From NCBI RefSeq assembly GCF_037392515.1, contig NC_090290.1:36543253-36607252 (forward strand): 64,000 nt of DNA, written 5' to 3'. Both the position numbers and the translations under genes were made by a program. Source of the stretch: Haliotis asinina. Taxonomy: Eukaryota; Mollusca; Gastropoda; Lepetellida; Haliotidae. Under the pieces are notes generated by a model. It worked only from the letters and a program-made list of their open reading frames with translations, did no database searches and was not told where the DNA came from. Shown piece after piece: positions 34,101 through 44,032 of the stretch. Numbering within the stretch: position 1 is the first letter of the stretch; the number at the start of each line of letters is the position of its first letter.

Positions 34101-37100
34101 CTTTATTGTGAAGAGTCACAATATTGGTGACTCTTCACAATAAAGTAGTTTTCATCCATAAAAAAGCCCTTGTCTTTATGTGTATCACTTCTAAATACCC
34201 TTCGAAGACTCGAAATCGTGTACCTTTCATGGATACCTAAGATGCTACATTTACCTCCTGGACCATTGGGACTAGGACAAGTGCAGTCTCTATAGGTGTG
34301 GCAAGTAAAGAGACACATACGTTGCAGAGCAGCAGAGAAACCAGTGAGACATGTTTAAGCATTGGGACAACAACATGGATGTTTCCATAGGGACCGTATG
34401 TACAAATACATATTAAATGAGTAGCAGAGAAATCAGTGAGATATAGTGAAGTATTGGGACAAGAACGAGGATGTTCTCCACATAGTCTCGGATTCTGAGG
34501 CATATGACATGATGCAAACATTTCTAGAAATAAATTAAACAGAAGTGAAACTATTGCTTTGAACAGCAGCAAAGATGTCATGAGGAGAGTCATGTAAGGA
34601 TCAATTTGATATACATACACAAATTGGTTGAGTATTATTCATGAAGCCTGAGATAACTTACTTTGTTAACAAATTTACATCTTGATGAAAATGTTTCTGA
34701 TAACTATCCATCAAACGTAATAATGTACCGTTGCGGTGCTCATCGTGGAAAGTCAAATATTCCTTCACGAAAGAAAGCAGTCGTTTTTTCAGCACGTTAT
34801 AATAGACGGTACCTGAATAGTGTGTTGACTCAGGGTTGCTCTTCTGTTCCCTGAGGAAGAAGTCAAGTACAGACTGCTCTCGACCACCAAGGTTTGGCTT
34901 TCTGTCTTCCACCTCTGTCTTCAACATTGCATGAAGACTGTCGTATGCTCCTATTAAACTTCGATATGCCTGGAATTTGAATGGTTGTGATTTACGAAAC
35001 TATAGACAAGACGTCTGTTAAATCCCACAAACATGATTCCGAAGACAGTGACGTGAGATTACATTCGGAGACATTATTATGTACACCCACCTGTGATGTT
35101 CTGCAGTTCATAAGTGAGTTAAGCCTATCTGGCTGTCTCCAAGCTGATAAAAACATGTTTAGAAAGATCATTATGATCAAGACGATTATAATATCGCACT
35201 CACCTTGCCAGTGACTGGAAGATACTTTAGCAGAGGTACCATTGCTAAAGGAGAGAACGTCCCGCCATTTCTTGAAATGTCATCTAAATACACCCGCAAC
35301 TTCTCAAGATTAGGATCAGTATGTGCCAGTCTGTAAAATATATTACACAAAGCTGCAACATGGGTATCTATAATTCTAATATCCATAGACTTAGCATAAC
35401 CAAGGGACCATCTGTGTACTTTATGGAACTTCTTGGATCTTTATCATCAGACATTGTTCTTGTTTTCAGTTGTAGTCTAAGCACTCATCTTGACTGAAGA
35501 TTAACACCAACTCATATCTCCTCTTGTAGCTAGATGTGAGGGGTTTTGCTGACTCCAAGAAAATACCGCGTGACTTTGTTTTGCGCAGCCTGCACTGACT
35601 TTTAGTTAGTAAGTCCCATCTCCATATAATCAGACTCCATCACCATATAATAACACAGGTTCCACTAGAACTGAATATAGTTTATCATACTGCATGCCAC
35701 CACAAGCTCTGCATTTGGAGCAGAACGCAGATAATGCTCGCCCTGCAGATTTAGACAACTCCTTAACTGATTTTGGTAAAACCATGAACCCCTTGATATT
35801 TATAGCTGGCACTGTATTCCACCATATAATCACAACATTGGACTGGTGAATAGGGGTTCCTTTCTTAAAGTGAATTACCTTCGTACCATGTGCATTGACC
35901 ATTTAAAGTCTCCATTTCTTACACCAGTCTTTAAAACAATCTAACACCCTTTGTAGGGAGGCTTGATCCGGAGCTACAGCAGATATATCATCTGCGTACA
36001 GCAACATTCAAAACATGGTATTCTCGAAAGTGATTCCACAATTCAGAGAATTACTTGCGGGACATAACCCATTTATTGTATCAAAATACCAAACATATTT
36101 TATGTAACTCTGTGAGCCATGCTTGGAGGCTTTTTTAACACAGTCACGGAATTTGTTACAATGTCCGTATTAAGTCAATATTACTAGTATGCAGGTCCGC
36201 TGGAAACGTTTAAGAAGGCATGTGTTTCTCCTGGAACACTAAGAGGTTCGAGTTTCTCCTTTACACCTCAAACGTGGACATTTGTTTCTTCTGGACATTT
36301 CTTGGACATTCTGGACCCCAAGGAGATTTATCTGGTGCATATAATTAAGACCCATGGCACCAACCAAAGGCGTCTATGTGTTTCCTCGAACATTTAAAGG
36401 ATCTTTCTGCGTCTTTTGAATTGTTTTCATCATATCCAAGTCTCATGTTCGATTTTTAAATTTACACTTACCTCTTTCCAGTAATTGCGGCATATCGACA
36501 AGTCAGAACCGCCTTGTCTATGGTGCCCCCGAGCTGAAAGCTTATCTGTCCCGCCTTCGTGAAGTCATCAATAAGTATCTTTATCTCCTCGGTTAGGATT
36601 GTTTCATATTCCACACTGCTAACAATTCTAGCAAGACTTGATCGCAGCAGTTTGCCTGGCCCTGTCCAGTCCTCTACACTGGCATACACAATTCCTGAAA
36701 GGTCACATGCAACCAAAAAGTCAAACATAATTAAAACACAATTATCACTTATTCATGACATATAATATGCACTGCTGCTTGTAAAAAAGATTCTTTATGG
36801 ATGACAACTTATTTTATTGTACTTGATGCATCGTTTCAGTATGGATTCATATACCGTTGTCAAACAAAATCATATACACTAGAAGAAGTTGTTATCCATA
36901 AAGAATGTATATAGACATGTTGGGTTTTGTTAGTAAATGTTCTCTGAATGTGCTTTCGATCCAGTCAAAAACTAGCTCAGTGGAGTTGGTGAACTACTGC
37001 GAGGCTGGAAACTCATGATGGAAACTCATTCGTGCAAGAACAAAGCAGGACTTAAAACTGACAAGAGTTTGCACCATTTTCCGTCAGATCCAGTCATCCG

Positions 37101-38925
37101 AGAAAAATGGATGGACGTGTACATGTCAAGTATCACACCTGCCTGCTTTCGCTCGTTAGATACTAAATCATTCACTCGTAAATATGGTGTTACCCGTGAC
37201 ATCGTTTAGTATTGTCCATTTCTTACAAACTTGTAGGTTTGAAACATGCGAGAAAACTGGCATCAAACATGTGTTTGAGATCGGGTTTGAAATGCCTCAT
37301 GGAGATGACCTGTGCTTCAATACCTACCTGTCATTTTCGCGGTTGTAACGTGAACAGGTTCTTATACATTTGAACATACTTGGAATATATATAACAGCAC
37401 GAATCTAGTTTCTAATTCAAAATAGCTTGAGCAATCGGCGATACCTAACGGTATGTGAAAATTGCCGGCGCTGTTACCTCTGGACATTCAAATTGTACAA
37501 TATCGGCATTCTTACTGGAAAGATGCGACATGTATCATGTGTGGTCTTTAAGAAATACCTGATATGTTAACGCCAGTTCATTTTTAGTTCGATTTGCTTC
37601 GTGGTTTCATTGATGGACTGATGATGGGGACATATTTTAATGATTAGGTTCACTTCCTCTCGTGCAATATGTTTTGAAACAACTCGATGTAACATAATTG
37701 GTATCTGGCAGACACTTGTACAGCAATCTCTGTGTAACACACCAGTTCAATGACATATGGCATGTGTCTCTACCAACTCTCAGATGAGTATGTTGGACTT
37801 CTGTATGTGTCACCTAACCATTATTCGCTTGAGATAAATGAAGTGAGAATGTGACAAACAGAATGTGTGCCTTTTACTGAAATGAAAACGTATCATGTCC
37901 CGATTTAAGAAATATTAGGTGTGTGATTCTGCTGAACACAGATCAAAATTCATACATGTGGTAGGTTTGATATAACTGACACTGACCATACCGAAACATT
38001 CAAATAACAGTGGAAGAGTAGAAAACAGAAACTAACAGCAAGTTGGTGGATACAAGAAACAATTATTGCATTCATATCGAGATTCGAACACGGGATTTCG
38101 GTATATTCGGGATGATGTGTTTTATATACATTAAAAAGTATGAATGGAGTCTAGTTAACTGCTATGTGGACAAGGTTACATACAGCAGGATCAGCTCTGC
38201 GCCTTAAACGGTCTTCCCTAGTCTATTTGCAGGATACGTTTAAACGAACAAGCTCAATGCAAACTGACAGATAAAGCTGAACGGTGTGTGTGTGTGTGTA
38301 CGAGTGCGTGTGCGTGTGCGTGTGTGTGTCTACAGAATAGTAGTGTTTCCTACGTGGAATGTATACAGCAATTCGACAACTAACAATGCCAAAATACAGT
38401 GGACAAGAGGAAACGACCCAATAAGTTTATTTTATACACGTCGTTGGCTGTTAGACTAAAATCTACAGCAGATAACACGCTCGCACGCTCACACGCACAC
38501 GCGCTAACACGCACACTCAGCAGTATGTTATATCCGTCAGTTTGTATTGATCTTCGTTGAAAACGTATCCCGTAAACTGATCCGTGACAACCTTGTAACG
38601 TATATCGGGGAGACCAGCGTCTGTTGTTTGTAACGTCCACTTCCCAGTTTACTAGATTCCATGTACTTTTCAAAAGGTTGAAGAACCACCGATTCACTTA
38701 CGTTACTTAGTTAATCTACCCGTGAAGACCCCGGCTAGAATAGACAATCCAAAGGTCAACGGCATTAGTATGGATTAATGCAACTAGAATACGATGGTCA
38801 ACCAAGTCAGTGACAAGCATGGGTTGCTGCAGATCAACTCGAACATTGATCTGCACGGGTTTAACGTACCAATACCACACATCAAAAGGTAATACTCACT
38901 TTAAACACTCATTACATTATATGTG

Positions 38926-38970
<45 letters not shown>

Positions 38971-40800
38971 GCACGCACACGCACACACACAAACACGCAC
39001 ACACACACAAACACGCACACGTACACACCTTATGCAGATTAACTGCACGAGGATTATGCATCAAATTGCCTAAATGCATGTGCAAATATCGTAGTGCATG
39101 TGAACGACTGCGTTGGGGTGTTTTGTTTTGTTAAAAAGTCGCCAATTTTCATCATACATTGAACCCATGACAATAACATTTTCGAATTTGTTCTGAATAT
39201 CAGTTCATGTGTAAACAGTACCATTAAACAGTATTGAACATGTTGCAATATATAGGTCAGAACAGTTGAATGAAGTTTGAGGCTTTACATTTTACAGTGA
39301 GTGTAAAAGATATAGAAGAACCGGCTGCTCTGCCACCGGCTAGTTGTAGCAGTCTTCATGCCGGCAGGTAAACCAGTGGTTGATACAATGAGTACCGTAC
39401 CATCCCTCAAGGTACGTTTCCGACCAATAAGAGTAGTTTTTACAAACAAAGGGTTGGGGCTTGTTTCGCCATTTACTGAACAGAACAGAATAGACAGTTT
39501 ATTCTCAAACATCACATGTAGTGACACAGAGTACAGCAAAACTGGTACATATTAAGACATTCAGCAAAGTCTCGTTTTGGTAATTTTGGCAACTTTAAGT
39601 TTAAGTGGTACACAATCACTTTTCAAGTTTTTCACTGGTATCATTTTTACAGAAATGTCGCGGGTCCTGGCCGCTGATAAAGTGGACTGGGGAGAGTCTT
39701 TGGGTATAAGCTGTTTATTCCTTAAAATATGACATCAGTATGACTGAGGGGTGAAACAGCTCACCTCGGCCGTGGCGTGACATGACGTGGCCAATATGAA
39801 GATGCCTGCGTCACGGACCAGGTAATGCACGAGATGTTACAGAACAGGTAAAGCACGAGATACTGCTGGTATTACAACCAGAGTAAGAGTGAGAGAAGAA
39901 GCGCTCGTAAATGAGCAAAGAGGTACGACGTAAGATATAAGTAACGGATTGGGAAACACATCCGGAGACAGAAATATTGAGGAAGACCTGTGTGTCTGGT
40001 GACATTTTGTGATGGACAGTATGACAAACAGACAGTTCAGACAGATATTGTACAAAGTTGGCAGGTTACTTAAAGGGAACGTCAATGCTGTTACATAATG
40101 ATACGAAAAGGACAATGACATGTAACCTCGACGACGACGCTTTCTTTAACCCAAATTTATGAAACAATATATTTAACTAAATACATCCCTACAATCCAAT
40201 TATATATTCCATTACAGCAAAACAATATTAAATCAATCACTCAAATATATTGCCCGCTCGCTAGTGTACGAGTTTCGCTTCACAGTAATATAATATAATA
40301 TAATATAATATAATATAATGCAGATTGCTGCAGTCCTCTGTTTATCATGAAGCCAATCCCTGAAAACAGACGTGTTAAGCACAGGCGAACTTCCAGTACA
40401 TACCTCTCCCAAGGCGTTTAATGGCCTTAACTCCCGCGACGAAGCTAGGTCGGTCGATGGTGTTCTCTTCCTGTTTCACAAACACCTCTTCTATAGCATC
40501 ATATCCAGACACAACAATCACCGGATATTGTCCAAAATATATCCTGGCGACTTCACCATACTTCTTGTGCACCATCGGGAAGAACAGATGAGTGTTGTCT
40601 CTCCCTAACAACGCCATGTTGAGGAAGGAACCCAATATCGGCCATCTTGTTGGTCCCGGGGGCGCCCGTTCATCCCCACCCCTGCGGCAGATAAGGTACA
40701 GGGTACTGACAATGAGGACGAGTACTGATATCCCCCCACATGTGAGAACGGTGATGTTCTCCTCAATCCACTTGGTCACTCCGTCTACTGCAGCCTCCAT
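31180..40800 (-). CDS. Cytochrome P450 gene C (clan 2 type), 8 exons, 504 aa
   Basis: The tandem paralogue of gene B. Exons in transcript order: 40404-40800, 36472-36694, 35204-35330, 34813-34969, 33493-33626, 32815-32911, 31712-31915, 31180-31355. All introns are GT-AG with the same phases as B. Exon 5 is one codon shorter, so the joined frame is 1515 nt. The ATG context and N-terminal anchor match B, followed by PPGPT. ExxR is VYETQR (E371-R374), then FDPSRF, and the heme loop is FGIGPRKCAG (Cys451). The I-helix reads TGGIPVGWVVGW with no acid or threonine at the usual place. Exon 8 matches B at all but one base, whereas exon 5 differs at roughly a quarter of its bases. Introns carry a (TATG)n repeat, foldback elements, a LINE fragment and a THAP-like fragment. 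Substrate unknown. Confidence 0.92.
31425..31610 (-). mobile_element. Old SINE remnant in intron 7 of gene C
   Basis: Orthologous in position to the remnant at 8768-8965 in gene B, with about 95% identity between them. It predates the B/C duplication. Confidence 0.65.
33104..33329. repeat. (TATG)n microsatellite in intron 5 of gene C
   Basis: About 226 bp of nearly perfect tetranucleotide repeat with rare TGCA and GCGT variants, followed by (CA)n and (TA)n runs to 33380. It opens frames of about 100 codons in six readings, none of them genes. Confidence 0.97.
34082..34164. repeat. Near-perfect 38-bp hairpin (foldback MITE)
   Basis: The left arm TTTTTATGG...AGAGTCAC (34082-34119) and the right arm (34127-34164) are reverse complements at 36 of 38 positions around a 7-base spacer. 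The arm start TTTATGGATGA resembles the ends of the element at 36790-36906. It lies in intron 4 of gene C and is absent from gene B. Confidence 0.85.
35600..36030 (-). mobile_element. LINE reverse-transcriptase fragment with YADD box
   Basis: On the minus strand it reads LLYADDISAVAPDQASLQRV then LDCFKDWCKKW. After a stop follow VNAHGTKVIHFKK, and later KSAGRALSAFCSKC and KLYSVLVEPVLLYG. This is the order of the RT catalytic box and thumb in LINEs. It is 5'- and 3'-truncated with several breaks. It lies in intron 2 of gene C. Confidence 0.8.
36790..36906. mobile_element. 117-bp element with 21-bp terminal inverted repeats
   Basis: The ends ATTCTTTATGGATGACAACTT (36790-36810) and its reverse complement at 36886-36906 match at 20 of 21 positions. 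The interior has a CGTTTCAGTAT / ATACCGTTGTCAAA hairpin like that at 7015-7160. No coding capacity. It lies in intron 1 of gene C, just upstream of exon 2. Confidence 0.75.
37009..37209 (+). pseudogene. THAP-like zinc-finger fragment
   Basis: The plus-strand frame reads HSCKNKAGLKTDKSLHHFPS then DPVIREKWMDV. This is the pattern of the THAP DNA-binding domain (C-x-N ... S-x-H-x-F-P-x-D ... R-x-K-W). The first cysteine of the domain is not visible and the frame ends after a further 30 residues. It is probably a fragment of a transposon-borne or captured THAP gene, lying antisense in intron 1 of P450 gene C. Confidence 0.6.
37250..38180. other. Intron 1 of gene C, block shared with gene B
   Basis: The part from about 37770 on aligns with 17350-17880 of gene B (GATGAGTA-GTTTGATTTCTGTATGTGT-ACCTAACCATTA). 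It shows the common origin of the two introns. No gene was recognised. Confidence 0.55.
38188..38238. repeat. Single 51-bp unit matching the gene B minisatellite
   Basis: Starts GGATCAGCTCTGCGCCTTAA and ends TTGCAGGATACG. It occupies exactly the place of the 14-unit array in gene B and has the same flanks on both sides. At 51 bp it is the presumed unexpanded state or a contracted remnant. Confidence 0.8.
38284..38329. repeat. (GT)n microsatellite
   Basis: Imperfect GT/GC repeat of about 45 bp in intron 1 of gene C. Confidence 0.9.
38716..38870 (+). mobile_element. Degenerate SINE remnant
   Basis: CCCGTGAAGACCCCGGCTAG and GTCAACCAAGTCAGTGA recall the SINE head and middle in a scrambled, decayed form. 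Confidence 0.4.
38931..39028. repeat. (AC)n microsatellite
   Basis: About 98 bp of AC repeat with CGC and AAAC variants. The open frames of HT repeats across it are spurious. Confidence 0.95.
39030..40280. other. Intron 1 of gene C, nothing recognised
   Basis: Several short frames exist but none resembles a known protein, and none has a counterpart in gene B. Confidence 0.4.
40286..40319. repeat. (AATAT)n short tandem repeat
   Basis: Seven near-perfect copies of a 5-bp unit, about 85 bp past the exon 1 donor of gene C. Confidence 0.9.
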
Positions 40801-41054
40801 CGTGAACGGGATGTTAAGTTTGCCTTTGACCCTGAGTTGAAATCTGGGTTAACGGTGCTTGCAGTTATGCACTTGCATAAACTTGGATGGTTCGTATGTT
40901 ATCTTAAAGGTTCCTGTTTCCCTTTGTTGTGTGCAGGATTATTGTCTTACCATGCTAAATATAGTATTGCTTCAGCAGACACATACATACGATCTGCAAG
41001 ATATGGCGAGGCATTGGAGCGTGAGGGTAGTAACTCATATCCACACATTCCTTG

Positions 41055-41155
41055 CGCGATCGGGCAAGCTGACCCAGATCATACGAGGGGAAACTAGTAA
41101 ACGTGATAGCGTGATATCCTTTTGTTACCTTCATAGCCCAGAGTACTGTAGCTTC
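41055..41155 (-). promoter_or_regulatory. Conserved upstream block of P450 gene C
   Basis: The gene C member of the shared upstream block (see 1070-1175 and 19575-19672). It contains GGGGAAACTAGTAAACGTGA and GATATCCTTTTGTTACCTTC. It may be a promoter region or simply duplicated DNA. Confidence 0.3.
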
Positions 41156-41189
41156 AGACACCTACCACCTGGAATATAGTAAAAGTACT

Positions 41190-42310
41190 TTGACAAATAC
41201 GGTCATCATAATAGACCGGTGATAGTTTCTGACCGGGCTGGGTGAGGATGATTTTATTGAGGGGAGGGGTTTTTTTGAACCAAAATAATTATTACCCACA
41301 TATTCGGGTTAATGTATAGAGAGTCAAAAGCTTTTAAGTGGAGACTGTTTTCACTTGCGTATGTTGATACACCCTTTTCTGCATCCACGAGCGACCACCT
41401 CCTGACAGGATGTTGACGTGTGGTGACATTTTGTCCTTTAAGGATACACTTACCACTGTCCTGCTGCATCTACAGTTAATGCTGCGAAAGGAGCGACTTG
41501 ACCCCATATATGTTCAACTCGGTGAGATGCTGTGCAAGAGCTGCATGCGTTGATGGGATGGCATGTATTGAGTGTTACTGCAAGCTCCACAACATCTGCA
41601 GCCACTGTTCGTTATATAATCGATTTATGGACAAGTATGATGTGAATATCAATGTTTTATGACTGCAGGGACAAGTGAAGAGACATTCATCATTCATTTT
41701 GGCTGTACCAGGACTCAGTGACAGTAACAGCCAGTGTGCGACTTGCCACTGGCTCGCTAGTCTGTGGCTAGTACAATTCCATTCTAGCCGGTAAATCTCC
41801 AGTCACAGCCCTGACTGGCTGGTGAATTTTCAAGAGGTCATTTTGTAAATATATCACTCTCTTTAATTTGTTACGTTTTAATACACATGCAAGCATGACT
41901 ATGGTCTGATAAAAGTATCCATCACATATGTAAATGTGCAAATGTTCAACAATTAACTGAAATCGCAACATGTATTTGACTGAAGAGAAAATTAACACAA
42001 GTTACGTCTCTTGAATTGTTGCTGAATCGAGATATTTTACGCCCGTTTCCAGAAATGTGACGCGCCTTGTCTATGTCCGCTATTCTTCTGTATGATTTTA
42101 GCAGCTTGATGATGAATTCTTGCCGATAATATCTTATTCCATCTCATCATTTTTTTATCCTTTGCTTAGTTTCAAATTGCTGGCTAGTGAATTATTTTGT
42201 GGCTAGTAACTTTTTCGCACCCTGGTGACAACTCCATCAAGAATTAAAATGGAAACGCGTGATTCTTCTGATATTGCTGTAACATATGCCTTTATACGTA
42301 CCAACAGGTC
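41190..42310. repeat. Tandem-duplicated upstream block of gene C
   Basis: Continuous with the gene C upstream region and matching 24030-25080 upstream of gene B. Unlike the gene B copy, it is not interrupted by a LINE or SINE, so this is the more original arrangement. Confidence 0.7.
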
Positions 42311-42419
42311 GCGTTTGGTACCAGTATTCATTCCTGGTAGGGAGGATGTCAGACATTCATGCTAATCAAAATCATATCAATCTCCCAACATGACTGACGC
42401 CAAATGTACACTCTGATAA

Positions 42420-42775
42420 GAGCCGGATTCTGGAAGGGTAGATATCTACACTGGTATATGGTGATGAACAGACTTTATGTGGAAGGGTAGCTATCTACAC
42501 AGGTATGAGGTGATCAGTAGACAGATTGTGGAAGGGTAGCTATCTGCACAGGTATGCGGTGATCAGTAGACGGATTGTCGAAGGGTAGCTATCTGCACTG
42601 GTATACGGTGATCAGTAGACGGTTTGTGGAAGGGTAGCTATCTGCACTGTATACGGTGATCAACAAACGGTTTGTGGAAGGGTAGCTATCTGCACTGGTA
42701 TACGGTGATCAACAGACGGTTTGTGCAAGGGTAGCTATCTGCACTGGTATACGGTGATCAACAGTTCATTAAACC
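42420..42775. repeat. 49-bp minisatellite, about 7 units, upstream of gene C
   Basis: Units of GATCAGTAGACGGATTGTGG followed by AAGGGTAGCTATCTGCAC are more alike than in the gene B arrays, which suggests more recent homogenisation. Confidence 0.93.
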
Positions 42776-42889
42776 TTTATCAGTCCCCACACATTCTCCA
42801 TAAATGTAGCATTGATGAGAGCTACGTTAAACACCAGACGAAAGACTCCACCATAACCAAAGGCGGATACAGCTTTTTGAGAAAGGGGG

Positions 42890-42965
42890 CTGGGAGTGAG
42901 AGTGCACACTCTTCAGAAACGGGGCTGGGAGTGAGGGTGCACACGCTTCAGGAAGGGGGCTGCAC
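42890..42965. repeat. About 34-bp duplication
   Basis: Two and a half copies of a GGGGCTGGGAGTGAG / GTGCACAC / CTTCAG unit. Confidence 0.75.
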
Positions 42966-43289
42966 ACTTCATTTCAGTCTCAATGGTTTATATACCTTTT
43001 AATGAATGTAATTTATGTACCACAATTGAGGAGAGACTACGATAAAATACCAGCCTGTGTGTCTCTTAATCTGTATCTCTCTCATTCTGTCTTTGTCATA
43101 GAGATTGACCACTCAGTCCGAATTACTCCATTCTTACATCGATTATCGGTTTCCAGCAACCAGTTAAATCGCTGAATCCCTATGGGATTGATGTAACGCG
43201 CGAAGCAATACAAGCACGTTCCTGGTTTCGAATCGTCTATTTTATACCTTTGCTCACTGTACAAATTATTACTTTGTAAATGATAATGC

Positions 43290-43750
43290 TGCATATGTTT
43301 AACTGTAAATATCCAAGTTTTGCACCTGGTACAATCACTATTATAATGATTAACATATATAAAACTTCAATGCAGAAAAACAACCAATCTTCATTATCGA
43401 AATCACCTTCCATTTCGCGAAAACAGATGCAAACTCCACAAGAAAGGACCACATCAGACGAAATGTTTGTGGCATATACAAGGTTGTACAATGGAGTTTG
43501 TCTTTGGCAGAGATTTGTATTTTAAGAAATTCGTCAATTGAAATGTTTCAGTACGGACAGAATACATACATTCTCTTTGAAAATCAGGCTAATCTGTACG
43601 ACATCCGTGCATACTGGCCTAGCTTTACAACCCGAAAGCAATACCACACATTGCGCCTGATTCCTGTTAGGATAGGTGCCGACATATTTCTGGACATGTT
43701 TAAACTCCATTGCACCTATCTATCCAGCTATATCAGAGTCTCGTGATTCA
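43290..43750 (+). repeat. Dispersed repeat (mate at 7380-7880, reversed)
   Basis: Shares GTTTGTCTTTGGCAGAG and CATTCTCTTTGAAAATCAG with 7380-7880. The open frame starting MSLAE is 82 codons long with no recognised similarity. The two copies are in opposite orientation in the two spacers. Confidence 0.5.
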
Positions 43751-44032
43751 CTGTCAAATAGGGCCATCATTCGTTGCTTAAAAAGCTAGTGTATAGTACC
43801 AAATCGGTAGCGTTTGTCACAAACACATGCAGCGGCAAGTCAATTGTTCGGGATTGACAGTAACATATATTACAGGTCACAAGCCTTATATTAGGCATAC
43901 CCGTAACTTTGGAATCCCTAAAGTTATTAGGTGACTTTTACATTACCTACGCCTTCACAATACACTTAAACGATCGAGTTCACATGCTATTAATGTGTTC
44001 GTACGAAAGGAATGTCCAATAGTTTAAGCTAA

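Noticed and set aside
39285-39539. 84-codon minus-strand frame in intron 1 of gene C
   Set aside because: No recognised motif, no paralogue in gene B, and no splice context.
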